Shown: positions 25,312 to 37,154, counted from the first letter of the stretch. The stretch: 64,000 bases of DNA from Podaxis mareebaensis (GCA_018524725.1 JAEUWP010000421.1:186001-250000); one strand, 5' to 3'. The notes: generated from the letters alone by a model not told the origin. Translations and numbers: made by a program.

Positions 25312-25749
25312 CAGAAAAGAATCTCAGCGGTAGCAGTGACCAGGAAATCGGCGGTCAGGGGTACAGATGTATTTTGCTTATATAAGCGTTCTCTCTCCAT
25401 CCAACTTCTTTCTCCGCCGCCTAACTCTCTCCGTGCTGTTTTATCACCGAGTTTTCTCCAATCAAACCCATTGATATCCAAGGCTGGCACCTAATAGCTA
25501 TGTAGGAGCACTCACGTAAGATCCTGCTACCATTTTCGTTGCAACAGCGGAAACAATGGATATTTGGTACACAATTGCCCACTTGTTTCTAGGCGTTTCA
25601 GAATCTTCTGAGGAGGCAAAAGTCTTGTTTACAAAATATATTCTTCAATTTTTATTGACAAAGGATATAGCATTACAAAACGACATGGCCACGGACAAAT
25701 GGAGAGGCTGACGGAAACCACCCACCTGCAGATCGATCACATCTGCACC
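25312..25749. other. DcpS upstream region
   Basis: No gene. About 50 bp next to the DcpS start is repeated next to the DcpS pseudogene (27056-27105), so the duplication includes a little of the promoter. A second T-rich stretch lies at 25620-25680. Confidence 0.5.
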
Positions 25750-26330
25750 TTACTCGTTTCCCGATGAGCACTTGGCCTGCTTGTATTCTGCAATTTGACG
25801 CTGGAGTTCAGCCATGTGCCTCTCCACCTCCTCCCTCTTCCGTTTCTCTTCATCCACTCATCTATCTGCCTCCTCCACTCGTCTGTCTGCCTCTGCCTTC
25901 TGTCATCTCAGTTCCTCGGTTTTCATGAGCTCACGGAGTCTGGCATCATTGAGCTATATTGAATCCCAGTCAGTTCTGATGTACCAAGAGACGGAAAAAG
26001 TAGAAAGAGAATAAAACATTCAGACATACCTTAGCCTCAACTCTAGCTTCTTCCTCATCCCACAGCTCAATCATCCTAGTAAGCATCCTGTTCTTCGGCA
26101 CATTTACAATGTGCAAAATCTTCCAGAAGGATCCTGGAAATCATTTGGTGTCCACGTTCAGTGGGTCACCGTCATTGAACTCAGCACAGTCATTGGAAGC
26201 ACCAAGCCAAGGCTGTGCAGGGCTGTTGTTTCCACTTAGGATGTCTACTCCCATGTGAAGACAAATGCAGTGGACTATCATCCCAGCAAACCAATGACAA
26301 TTCTGAGTGAAGAGTTGATAGAGCACCTTG
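25750..26330 (-). pseudogene. decayed gene with coiled-coil C-terminus
   Basis: On the minus strand a frame reads through SFWKILHIVNVPKNRMLTRMIELWDEEEARVEAK, then a GT-AG intron, then LNDARLRELMKTEEL and a heptad-rich Arg/Glu/Lys coiled coil ending QAKCSSGNE with a stop at 25750-25752. It is broken by TGA codons at 25903-25905 and 25858-25860, each where the repeated RR pattern predicts Arg (CGA to TGA), and by another TGA upstream of the FPGSFWK segment. The upstream limit is unclear; similar-looking sequence may reach about 26500. The family is not recognised. The decay pattern fits deamination of methylated CpG. Confidence 0.5.
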
Positions 26331-26556
26331 TTGGAGTGGATAATTCAAACCAGGTTTATGAATGTAGTCAAGGAAACAAAGTTGGGTCAGAGGGCAGGAG
26401 TATGGGTAGTGGAAGTGGAAGCGAGAGGTTGACAGACATAATCGATATATGATCCTCCATGACATATCAATGGGTGTCTGTCGAAGACAACGATGACTGA
26501 TAAGGCCGACGGCCTCGAGAAACCAGCACAATTAACCCCCTCGTGTCACTGGTTTC

Positions 26557-27055
26557 ACAATCCTTTCGTAGAGTCGTACAATCAGTTGTTCCTGTTTGGT
26601 GTACTACAGGTTCGACAATGAGACTATCATCTTTTTTGTGAAGACTGTATCATCCTACCTCTCTAATATGTACCTCCGTTGCAGGGCAAATGATGTTGAT
26701 CTTCTCGTTATCGCCCAGGGCCTAGCCAGCCAAACATCCAGGTGTACTAACACCAGAAAGAGTGATTATTATTTTTGTGATTACCGTCGCGATCGTAAAC
26801 GCACACGGTGCCGGTGCCCTGTCCGAGCTGTAGCTTTTCTATTCCGCTGAGTGAATGAAAAATACTTGGTATCTGTGTGGGGTCTAACGCCGTTTTTTCA
26901 ATCCGGATGATCGCCTGTACATCCCCTTCGCTCTCTGGATCAGATAGCGAACCAAGGAAGGTAGTGGAACGCGTTAGAGTATCTTCATTCAGAATCCTTT
27001 CGAATTTGAAACAACATAGGGGTTCGAGAGATTTCGGTGCAGCTGGATGAGACAT
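26557..27055 (-). pseudogene. truncated, inactivated duplicate of DcpS
   Basis: This copies the first two exons, both first introns and the start of exon 3 of the DcpS gene at 24112-25311, including the start MSHPAAPKSLE. Exon 2 contains an in-frame TAA at 26708-26710 where the intact gene has GAA, followed at once by a 5-nt deletion, and the copy ends near 26557 inside exon 3 after a 12-nt deletion. The HIT catalytic half is absent. Similarity extends about 50 bp upstream of the start. Exon 1 alone is still open and nearly identical, so transcription of a fragment is possible, but no enzyme can be made. Confidence 0.88.
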
Positions 27056-27105
27056 CAGAAAAGAATCTCAGCGGTAGCGGTGACCAGGAAATCGACGATA
27101 AGGAA

Positions 27106-27746
27106 TACATAGTAAGGGGGTGTGCTTCCCTAAGCACTATCAGGAAAGGAATCTCGGATATCCTCATCCAAAAAGCATTGAAGGCGATGCACAGCTTCCG
27201 CCAATTGTTATTTGAAAGCACAAGTATGTATGTCCTGTGAAGCTGTGTTTAGACAATAATGTACCATCGTCACCGACCTGCCAACTACAGTGACTTGAGA
27301 GGGGCACTCGGCACGTCACACGCGTGCGCCGATGCCTCTTTCTCCGCTTGACTCTTCCCTCAGCCTCTTATCGCCGGGCTGCCCCGCCAGTTAAATCATC
27401 GGCATAGAACTTGTTACTAATTCGAATTGATCTTATATGGAATATTATTCCAGTCAAACGTTCATGTGTGCTACGGTAATGAGATGCTTTCCGATAGTCA
27501 TCTCCGAGTCTAGACTGATTTGTGGCACAGGTCAATGGGCGTTGTCGTCTGGTGAAAGTGACTTGATCTGATTCTTGACAGTAAATCAATCTAACTCCCT
27601 CCAATGGTGAACTTGCGCTATCTTATGAACTAGGGGCCATGCCAGAGTCGGCGTATCATCACCAGGCTGTCCACTTAACTGCCTACGTACACAGGATATA
27701 ACAGAACACGATATGCTCCCGTCCCACCATCTTTGCCTCCACACCA
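27106..27746. other. intergenic, upstream of F-box-like copy B
   Basis: No coding or RNA feature was recognised between the end of the DcpS-derived duplication and the second F-box-like gene. Confidence 0.5.
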
Positions 27747-29411
27747 ATGACTCCGGATACTCGAGCAATGTTGAGTCGTCTCCCGGTCGAGATTCTCGAC
27801 GTGATTATGGACAGCCTCGACACTCCTTCCCTCCTCGCACTTGGAAAAGTCACCCCCGTGCTTTGTCGCGTAATGTTGCGAAGGATCCTAGGACCAGACG
27901 CTCTCGAACAAATGTTCTCCCGCTCCGAGCTGATGATAGGTCCAGGTGCGCCAACAATGCTCGTGCCTGCTATCGCTTCTGCTCCCTGGCTGCCAAAAAT
28001 CACCACGATCTCGTACTTTGCAGCACGAGATGATACGCATCATTTCATTGACGATGTTCGCGGCCTTTCCATCCTTTTGTCTCAGTTGATCCCTGGGACT
28101 CTGGAAATTCTAAGGCTCGAGATCACAGTCGATCAAACACTTTTATCCATGCAGAGGTGTGGGGCGGAACACCCCAGGATGCCGAACTCGGAGGAGAAGC
28201 AGGTGTGGGTGGAAGCCCTTGTTCAGCTGATGGGTGGGGCGATATCAGCGGGCTGTAGCCGCATCGAAATTAGCAACGGACCTTTACCAGGTTACATGTA
28301 CTGGCACAATTCTCCTCCGCGCTCGTTTTCTGACGGAAGGAGTGTGGTTTCTCGTTTCTTACATGGCGTCGCGAAACCCTTCGTGCAGTACAAACGACCT
28401 GCACCAACTACTCTGGGTTTGAAGAGCCTTACTTTCTCCACAGGGCTCTTCTTTATGGATAGCTTCCTCAGCCATACCCTTGAACTTCTCCATCGGGCTT
28501 CTGGCACCATTCAGCACGCCACGATCTCCCCTTCTGCAGATCATAACCTCGAATGCAGTTACTGGACGTGGTGGAAACTCAGCACATTCATGCGTCTACC
28601 ACACCTCCGGTCGCTGGTTTTTAGAATGCCAAGTGGCACGTTATTATCCCAAGGCCACTTGCTCAAATTCCTCTCAAATCACCCGAACATCACATTTCTT
28701 ACTGTCGACTTTTACTTGACTTGGACGAATGTTGACGAAGTCCTGGTATCCGTCAAAGATGATCATCCAGTCTTACCCAAGCTGGAAATCCTGGAAGCTT
28801 GGCCCCAATTTATCTCCTGGCTTGTACCACTTCTACTACACGATCGGGAACAGGGATCGTTCCGCACCCTCTTTGGAGGACAGAGGCGATCGCCATCACT
28901 GAAATCTGTTCGAATCCTAACGAGAGGTTACGTTGCTTGGGACAAACCGGGAAGATCGCTCGATAATGCCATCCTCGCACCCAATATCCTTCTTTCACGT
29001 GGCAGCGATTCCACGAACGAGGATTCTGATATTATGTCCCCTCGATACCCATTTCTCGTCCTTCAAATCAACTTCAAAGCGAGCTTCTGGATTCGATGGC
29101 TACGTAGCAGAGCGATTCCTCACAACGCTCTCGCAAAGTCCAAAATCACGAACTTGACGTTAGATATTGACTCGCCTGCGGACCTTTTATCTGATTCGCC
29201 TGCACCCATCCCCATTATTGCAGATTGGCTTGCTGTTTTTCCGTCGTTACGGGAGTTGGTTATCCTGGGACAACCTTTCACAAATCAATCGGTAAACGAG
29301 AGGCTTTGTGAGGCCATAGTTGAAAAGTGTCGTCGCCTGAGGAAACTCAGGTTCAACGACAACGTGATACTTTTGCCTCGAGACGGGACAAATTCAGTTG
29401 GACAAAAATAG
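27747..29411 (+). CDS. F-box-like protein (copy B)
   Basis: A single-exon protein of 554 residues. The F-box is at the extreme N-terminus: LSRLPVEILDVIMDSLDTPSLLALGKV. The remainder is Leu-rich with repeats such as TLEILRLEI, LKSLTFS, LRSLVFRM and a C-terminal LRELVILGQPF plus CRRLRKLRF. It is paralogous to the gene at 22169-23875 but on the opposite strand, so the pair brackets the DcpS region as a diverged inverted repeat. The likely role is substrate adaptor for an SCF ubiquitin ligase. The start is the first Met, 9 codons before the F-box. Confidence 0.72.
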   Translation: MTPDTRAMLSRLPVEILDVIMDSLDTPSLLALGKVTPVLCRVMLRRILGPDALEQMFSRSELMIGPGAPTMLVPAIASAPWLPKITTISYFAARDDTHHFIDDVRGLSILLSQLIPGTLEILRLEITVDQTLLSMQRCGAEHPRMPNSEEKQVWVEALVQLMGGAISAGCSRIEISNGPLPGYMYWHNSPPRSFSDGRSVVSRFLHGVAKPFVQYKRPAPTTLGLKSLTFSTGLFFMDSFLSHTLELLHRASGTIQHATISPSADHNLECSYWTWWKLSTFMRLPHLRSLVFRMPSGTLLSQGHLLKFLSNHPNITFLTVDFYLTWTNVDEVLVSVKDDHPVLPKLEILEAWPQFISWLVPLLLHDREQGSFRTLFGGQRRSPSLKSVRILTRGYVAWDKPGRSLDNAILAPNILLSRGSDSTNEDSDIMSPRYPFLVLQINFKASFWIRWLRSRAIPHNALAKSKITNLTLDIDSPADLLSDSPAPIPIIADWLAVFPSLRELVILGQPFTNQSVNERLCEAIVEKCRRLRKLRFNDNVILLPRDGTNSVGQK

Positions 29412-29508
29412 GGGTGGTTGGTGACGGAAACACCGGCCAGTGACGTCATTGCAGACGTTCCCTGGAGTCCCCCTCCAAGAAGTTGGTTTCTCTCCCACTA
29501 CCACAACT

Positions 29509-30907
29509 ATGCCCACCACGAGACGCCAGACGAGAGCAAAGACGAGTACTGAGGCTTCTCCAACACGCACAAAAGGCGGAAGAAAGAAAGAAGGAAAGCA
29601 AGGTGTTGAACAAAAGCATGAGGTAAAGCAGGAAACACAAAAAGTTGCAAGCAAGGCACCCGAGGAAGAAGACAAACAGAAAGTCGATGCAGGAGAGAAA
29701 CGCGACGCAGAGGAGGCTAAAGAGGATTTTAATGAGAAGAAGGATGAGCCCCCAGTGAAGCGACAGAAATTGGGGGAAGAAAAACCAAGAGTTGGGCCTG
29801 TTTACAAACCTGGTAGGTCCTATTCGCAGCCGTTCTCTGGATTTGGATCATTAATCAACTCCGGAACCCAGGCGTTATTGAGCGCGGCCATATCTATTTC
29901 TTCTACCGACCTCGCGTCCAGCTCGAAGAGACGCATTCCATCGACGAAGTCCGGAATTTCCACATGCTCCTAATCCCTGCACCGCCTGCATTCGCCGCTG
30001 CAGCGACGGATGCCGAACACAGCACAGGAATTAAGGATAAGCCTGATCCAGAGAAGGTCGAAGAAGCAGAAATGAAGACCCTTGAGCCCGGAGCAGACGC
30101 CGTTCCAGCTCCTGCGCCAGTCGGAGAGTCCAAGCGGAAATATCGCCTGGTCACTATCGGAAAAAAGCGCCTTCCCGACCCCGAGAACCTCGGTAGTACG
30201 TCCAGGCGGAAGGTGATTTTTTGGGCGACAGTTACTGCTCTTGGGGACGACTTGGACGAACTGCGATCAGGGCTTGGACCAAAGACGTACGAGACGAAGA
30301 CAAGAGGTGAACTAACATATTCTGATGTTTATTCGTCTACTGAACTTTATAAGGCACTCGCCACGAGGCGCCTTGTCGGATTGCTGGTCGAGGAGCATAC
30401 GCGATCGTGAATACAGAAGCTAAGACGCCCTCTCGAAGGGAAACCCATCTCGGCTACCATATTTCACATCCACCCCCATCCGAAATGGGCGACGTCCAGA
30501 AGGAACTTGGTATTGCCAGTGCATCCTCTTTTGTCGTTCAAGTCAAGAACCCTTTGGCGCCTGCGTCAGGACCTCAGCCTGTTCGAGGCAAAGGAGCCTC
30601 ATATCCTGACTGGCTGATGCAAAGTGTTTTTGGAACTGCTGGAGAGGGTGAGACAGAATCTGCGAGAGGACGGGAAGAGTATGGATTGCGGTTCGCTTCG
30701 TGCGAAACCCCTGAATTGTTGGATTATTTGAACGCTCAACTACTGATGATTGCCGCGAGATCTGGAGAAGAAGGGTTAGAACAGAGTCTAGGAGAAGGGA
30801 GAGGCGAAGGTCTGTACCTGCACTTCCCGATAGCCTCACTGCAGTATATTGACATTGTCCCTAGCCCTCAGCAAAGCCGAAGACGAAGAAAGCAACCAAA
30901 GTATTAA
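29509..30907 (+). CDS. conserved fungal nuclear protein of unknown function
   Basis: Three exons. Exon 1 codes a Lys/Glu/Arg-rich disordered tail (MPTTRRQTRAK, many KK and EEK clusters, PPVKRQKLGEEK as a likely nuclear localisation signal). After the intron the core starts GVIERGHIYFFYRPRV followed by EETHSIDEVRNFHMLLIP, then YRLVTIGKKRLPDP and KVIFWATVTALGDD. After a second intron TRHEAPCRIAGRGAYAIV and THLGYHISHPPP follow. The C-terminus has YGLRFASCETPELLDYLNAQLLMI. This architecture matches fungal proteins that databases loosely label BTB-domain transcription factor, although I see no BTB fold. The Met at 29509 is preferred over 29440 because the upstream part is not similar in character. 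Confidence 0.72.
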
Positions 30908-31898
30908 CCGAGTATTCGGAGAGCTCGGTGGCCAGGCAGAAAAGTTTCCTGCGGAGCCGCTTGAGGGGGAATGGATCTAGCTCTTTTGTGTAGATTGGTT
31001 TGAGAGTCATCGTCAAAGAAGTATCTTGAAACGCCTGTTACTATGGTAGTCTCTCGCATATTGTGGAACAAATTTCATACCCCGTCGGTATGGTCACCTG
31101 CTCACCAAATCCTGGACCCCCCGGCGGATGTTCCCCAGTCAACTTTTATCAAATGCCTTCCTCGACAGCATAAAAGAACTAACCTTGTGGATAACGCAAT
31201 TGAAAGTGTAGGCAGTCCCATATACTTCCTCCCGTTTGTGCCCACAGAACTCACACCCCGAAGTGAACGGCAGCCAGACCCTCCAAGTTCGGTGTGAGCT
31301 GAGAAGATCCGGACAAGATTAAGGGGAACCAAAGCAGTAACGTCACGAATGACAGGACCAAGCCCACTCCAGCTCCCTGACGATCGATCAGACGCAATCC
31401 CTAGTCACGGAATTATTTCAAGGTGTTAGAAGTAACCTCAGATGGAACGGTGCCTCTGCCGAACGAAGTTGGCCTGTCCAATCATCAGTGTCTCCACCCC
31501 TTCCATCCACTCCTCACAATGGCTTGGGGGTAACGGATTGGGTCAGGTCACTTCATGTCGGTTTATTATCGGAAAATGGTTACGTTTGTTGTGTAGCTTC
31601 TTTCGTCAGTCGAAGGGTGCGGATCTCCAGTCGGCTTGCCTAGCGTTGATCGATCGCCCCAAGCCACTGTGACTTAAACCCGAACGCCACAAAACTGCGG
31701 TCGCGATTCCTTCCACAGGTATGGATGGTGCGTCATATACCATCTCAACAGACGTAACCCGGAGATGTATCGGGGGTTTAGGTGTCGTGGATCTATGGCC
31801 GGGCCCTTGGGGGGCCATATTGACAACCGAGACATTGTGGGGAGTTCATAAATGGAGCCTGCGCTATCAGAGAAACAACCACTCACACTCAATCCATC
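30908..31898. other. intergenic, no gene seen
   Basis: No feature recognised; short open frames on both strands lack coding character. Confidence 0.5.
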
Positions 31899-32186
31899 AT
31901 GGTCGCTAAAGGTACGTTTTGTCTTCAGGATGGTATAAAGTGACTTGCTTAACGATGGTCAGCATTGCCATCCTGTGTTCCCAAGGAGCTCCCCTATCAT
32001 GCCAACTCACGGCGTCGGGCTAGTCCCTACAACGTTTGCCTAGGCTGCCAAGGTCCTGTTCAGAGCCCAGAAACGAAGGACAGGAAGTACCGGAATTGGC
32101 ATCGGGAGTGTTATGAGGTCGAGAAACATAAGAGCCCAGAACAAGAGCCAGAGCGGCCTGGACCTGGAGATGGTATTTATGTGTAA
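31899..32186 (+). CDS. small orphan protein with a half-LIM-like zinc module
   Basis: Exon 1 gives MVAK plus one base (31899-31911). A 51-nt GT-AG intron follows, and exon 2 (31963-32186) completes a protein of about 79 residues. It carries CLGCQ and, after 17 residues, HREC: the spacing C-x2-C-x17-H-x2-C equals the first zinc module of a LIM domain. Another Cys lies near the N-terminus (PSCVPKEL). The rest is basic, then Glu/Pro-rich, ending PGPGDGIYV. There is no second module. It may be a small DNA- or protein-binding factor, or a chance arrangement. Clean splice sites and a Met start in good context support a real gene. Confidence 0.55.
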
Positions 32187-32356
32187 TATGAAGATGCTTC
32201 CGGCCTCCTGTACCCAGTGCGCGTAGCTAACATTGTTCTTATCAGACCATCATTGTACAGTATAGATTGATTTGACATTCATTGGACTACACGTAATGTT
32301 ACGCCCGGTGGGCAGAGTCCATACCAAGACCTTGGATTCCTTCGTCATCAATTTCT

Positions 32357-35300
32357 TTATTCTCTTCCTTCTGGGGACCACACTGGGTTGTCAACTTGCA
32401 CATTCCCTACACCGCCTTCATAGACAGCGTCGAGTGTCAATTGCAAGTTAGGCGTGATTGGGACATTAGGTGTCATTGCCCACAAAGCTACTGCCACCGT
32501 GCTAAATACCACATTATCAGCTCCCTTCGTGATGTTGATTGCGATAGGAAGGAAACCCACTTCGAGCCGCGATAATTCAAGATACCCTCATGAACTGGGA
32601 ACTTCGCTTGTGGCCTGTACGCACGCGAGGTCAATTTCCCAACCCCATTGACATAAATAAGCTGCATACCCAAGGTTCCCGACGCGTTTGCCCATCATCC
32701 AGCCATTAACGAATAGATATGCGCGATACGGTTGTCCGAACGGCTCTTCAAAGTTGAAGGATAACATCGCGTCAACATCTCTAGGGATATTCAAGTTGAA
32801 AGTAGTAACAAAGAACCCAACGCCAGCTTTCTGGCCAGGGAGACCTTGTGAAAGATCGCGCCGTTGCCAACCCGTAGTTGAGAACCCTGGTAAATGCCAG
32901 CCCTTGCGCTCGCCAAAGAGTCCGCCTTCGTTCAGAACGCCTGGTCATAGATAATCAGTCAAAGGGGAACAATCTCAAAAGGCGGTGTAATACCGCGCGT
33001 CTTGTCCAGGAAACTAGTTATTAGAAGGCTGTCAGCGCATGCCGAGTTTTGTTGCGGAAAAACTCACTTGCGATATCCGCCAACCTTTCCTTGCACTTTC
33101 CAATCACCGAACGTTCCGCCCTCCAGCTTGAAACCGCGAATACCACGAGGACTCTTCGAGGAGTTAGGGTTCGCTGTAATACGAAAGGTCATCGTACGTT
33201 TCGAATCTAACGAACACACAGCGTACATCCAGAGGACTCGGCCAAACCCATGTTATCCTGCATACATTTAGTATGCTGCTGGCACTTGGGAAGTGATTGA
33301 CACGTACCTGGACCACCGTGACGACATTATCACCATTTCTAAGAGCGCCAGTGGGAATAATGAACTTTTCATCTGTCTCCTCCACTACGTGACGGTTGTT
33401 GGTCGAGCTAGGCTATGAAGTGAGAGGGAGAACCGCTCAAGTAGGAAATGATTCACTTTCCGAACGACGTATTTAAGAAGACATTGTTGAGCCATACGCT
33501 AGCAGCAAAGGCTAACATGATAACTCCATTAATGATCTCGGGCACGAAGCAAAGTTTCTGAAACTCACCTTCGCCGCCATTAATTGACAGATTCAGGCTC
33601 TTCTCCTGGCCAGTTGACTGGAAATGACCTCGCCACATGACAATATTCTCACAGCTAACGAACACTGGCATTAGCCCAGAATCATCCCAAGAAACCCGAA
33701 ACGAATATACTCACAAGCCATAATCGCATCCATACAAGACCCTTCCATCCCCATAATTGGGCTTTTGCGGAATATTCGTAGTTGTCTTATTCGCCAGAGT
33801 CCAAGTAGAATCGTCAAAGTCCGCGTCATTCACCTCTGGCAAACTGTCCTTGAACCTCCACCCAGTCAACCTCGGGACACGAATCCCAGTCACGTTATTA
33901 TGCAAGCGCAGCTGTCCGGTGAATGTACCACCAATGGCAGAAGGTGCAGTGATGGATGCGTCTGGTGAGACACGATCCCCGTTCCACGTCACCTGCCTCA
34001 CAGTCTTCGGACCAATGACGGTTAGTTGAACGCTTTCTTTGAGGTCACCAGTCAAGGCGAGTTGCTGGCCTGTGGAGTCGAGATTTGCGCTACGAACGAG
34101 GTGGGGTCCACCAACGAGAATAGTTTGGTTCGTGCCAATGCCCCAGTAATTGCGCAAAGGATCGCTGGCTGGACCTGGGATGACAGGGGCCCAGAATGTT
34201 GCCGCTGTCGTAGAATCCGCATATAGGATGAGTTGAGCATCGGAGTCGTGTAATGTGATCAGACCCTTGAGTCCAGCGAGAACAGTGATGGTTGTTAATG
34301 AGGAACTTTGTGTGACTCTGACCTGTGACGAGGGTGGTTGGGCTAGCTTGGTTGGCGTTCCAGTCAGCTCGAGGGAGACTTCGTGATCTTGCGTCGAATT
34401 TCCGTGCAGGAATAGAATATCGCGACCATCGATGGTACCAGCGAAGAAGATGGAAGCAGTAGAATAGAGCGCTTTGGAGGACGATCCGAATGAATAGTCT
34501 GTGACAATAACCTTCGACTCGCGTCCGCCGAGCGTGATCGCGTTAGCAACAGTGGGTACTTGAAGCGCTCCAGCACTTGTGGTGACATTCAGCTTGAAGG
34601 TCGTGACAACACTACTTCGGGTCAGATTGAGGGTGAATGCGGTCAAAGATCTGCAGCTCACGTCGTGGTCGAATCCCTTTGCCTGGCAACGTAGAATTGA
34701 GCACCAGTATCAGGATTCCTGAGGAGTGTTATGAATGCCGCAGGATTCGTCGACACAGAAAGCCCAGTTGATGCGTCCGCAATCCAATCTGTCTTGTAGA
34801 AGTCCCTAGAACTGCGGAGGAAGAGACCTTGTCGTTTGAGCTCATCGAACTTTGTGGTCAGTTCGCGGGACTCCGTGATCTGTTGGCACTAATAAGAGTG
34901 GTAACACATCCGATAATGAATTTGGACTCACCGATGCTCCATAGTCGTATGACGTGTAAACGCCGGGGAAGGGAATGCCGCCCCAAGATGTTCCTCTGCT
35001 TACGGATGAAGTAGTGCTGAATAAAATGATAAACAGAGCTCACCCGTAAAGCATGTAATAATTGATCAGCTTAGCATTGCTTGCCCATAATTGAAGGTTG
35101 AAGACGGATTGGAAGTCGGGACCCGTCAAAACCCGACATGGTCCGTATCCTGGTGATAGAATAAGCCATAATCCAGCTGGCGCGTCAACTGGGGTGTCAA
35201 ACCTGGCGCAGTTGGTCCCCAGGCGTCGAAAGAACCACCTTGGAACTCTACGGCGCAAAAAAGGTGAATGCAAGATCAACCGTGCCGTGGGCGTGATCAT

Positions 35301-36673
35301 ACCTGGGATATACCAAGGTTGGGAAGGATTGACTTCGGCATGATATTGATGGTAGTTGGTTGTGACGCCTCTCCAGACTGTGGGGTTTGAGCAATCAAAT
35401 CCTTGTGGATATGAATCGAGCCTGAATCCGTGTCAATAAAGATACGACAAGGATAAAAAAGGGTATGCATACCCATAAAGATCTACGGCGCCCTGGAATA
35501 CAATCAGATTTTGCGAGCGTCAGATATAGCATGCATATACTCACTGTACCATTAATGAAATTTCTGCCCATCCCTGGATCATTATATGTCAAGGGAACGA
35601 CAATATCCGAGTTGTGGTAGGCTTCTTCGAGATCGGCAAAATATTCAGCGCGATTAATAGGACTTTGCTGGTACTCATTGTCAATCTGGATCGCTATATG
35701 CGCATTAGAACATCAAAAATGGCGTATATCCAAGGATGGCTCACCAATTACTGGTCCGCCGTTTGAAATCTGGTTTGGTGCGGTGACATTGATGATTCCC
35801 TGAACATATGCCTGCCATGCCGCTTTCCAGTCCGTGTCGTTCGTGCGAAGCGTTCCCGCAACTTCTGAGGTGGCCCAGTGAGCGATTCCTCCCGCAGTGG
35901 TCTCGGCATTAATGTACTAGATTTCATGAGAGCGTGCCAAGGTACAAAAGGCTACCCAAAGACTCACAGGACCTGTACAGGATGTGAGAAAGGAACTTCA
36001 AAGAACTTCAATTGCTGGGACCTCATACTGACCTGGACGCAAGACTACCCAGACACCGGCTGCCTTTGCTGCGTCATACAACGGTTGAAGAGCTCGGAAG
36101 CCATTGAAATCTACGACCCCGGGTGCTGGATTAATGAGACCCATATGGGTATATACGCTGACGCCATTCAGACCCGCTGCTTTGACCTTCTGGAGAATAT
36201 CGGGCCAAAGAGAAGGTACTGGGAGCCGGAACGTGTGGAATTCACCGGAACTATTTCAGAGGATCATCTATCAGGACAGGTGCATTTAGGATGACAACTT
36301 ACTAGAGGAATATCCTCTGGCCTTTCAAGGACAAACTGTAATTGTCAAACTTAACGTCATCTGTCCTCGCTTCAGCAGCGCGAACAAATGAGTGCGGTGC
36401 CCTCGCAGAAACCAGTGATGACACCGAGAACGACATCAACACCAATAACACCGTCATTAGACACGTCCCCGTCCACAACCACTTCGAGCTTTCCTTCTCT
36501 TTCATCTCGGACTCCGCGCTATGTGTTGATGTAGGGTGTGAACAACGGTTGTGCCAGTCCCAGGCGGATTGGTTCTTGACTGGCTCCCATGGGGTTGTAT
36601 TTGTAGGTGGAGGTGAGAAGAACGGGTTGCGCTTCACTGACGAAACGCTAGTCCCATGACTAGGCTTTTCCAT
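32357..36673 (-). CDS. GH35 beta-galactosidase, N-terminally membrane-anchored
   Basis: It hydrolyses terminal beta-galactosyl residues of plant and microbial polysaccharides. The N-terminus (start 36673) is a roughly 70-residue hydrophilic tail followed by one hydrophobic helix (LWTGTCLMTVLLVLMSFSVSS) instead of a cleavable signal at the first Met, which suggests a type II membrane protein. The catalytic barrel shows YSGEFHTFRLP, GLNGVSVYTHMGL, VWVVLRPG, then AIQIDNEYQQS with the acid/base Glu, and the nucleophile Glu across an intron in YIP/EFQGGSFDAWG. The C-terminal galactose-binding and jelly-roll domains include LRNYWGIGTNQTILVGG and YGDGRVLYGCDYGL. The last exon ends WSPEGRE. Many short introns; joins checked around both catalytic residues are in frame. 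About 1000 residues, normal for fungal GH35. Confidence 0.9.
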
Positions 36674-37154
36674 GGTGAAGAAGCGAGAGAAGAGTGCATT
36701 GCACGCTCATGGAGAACCAATTGCCACGTCCGGCTCAAGCGCGGTCCGCCAACATTAAAGGGACGCTAATCGGACCCCTTGACGGGCTTAATTGAAGTTA
36801 AATCTGGCAGTAATACATTTGACTGGACGTCCGGGTCCCCAATGCGAGCTTTTATTCGATTTCGACAGAAACTTGAGGTTGGAGGAACAGAGAACAACGA
36901 AAGCGACATGACGGTTGAAATAACCTTATTTCCGCTGGAGTCCATCGTCGTGGGAACAACATCCAACTATTTCGCCGAGTCACATTTCTGGATTTCTGGA
37001 ATGACCCATCTTCTCACAAGAGCCCGAAGTAGTTACCATGTTCAACCAAAAGCTATTATATACAAATATACCCAATACACACAACCGAGAAAGTAGAAGT
37101 TTACGGTACAATTGTCGATAAAAGAACGATAGGGATATTATCTGGAAGAGCAAG
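36674..37154. other. intergenic, upstream of GH35
   Basis: Promoter side of the beta-galactosidase gene and 3' flank of the DUF6534 gene. No feature recognised. Confidence 0.5.

Noticed and set aside
31045..31300. Open frames in the spacer 30908-31898
   Set aside because: No splice partners, motifs or coding-like composition; both strands are equally open.
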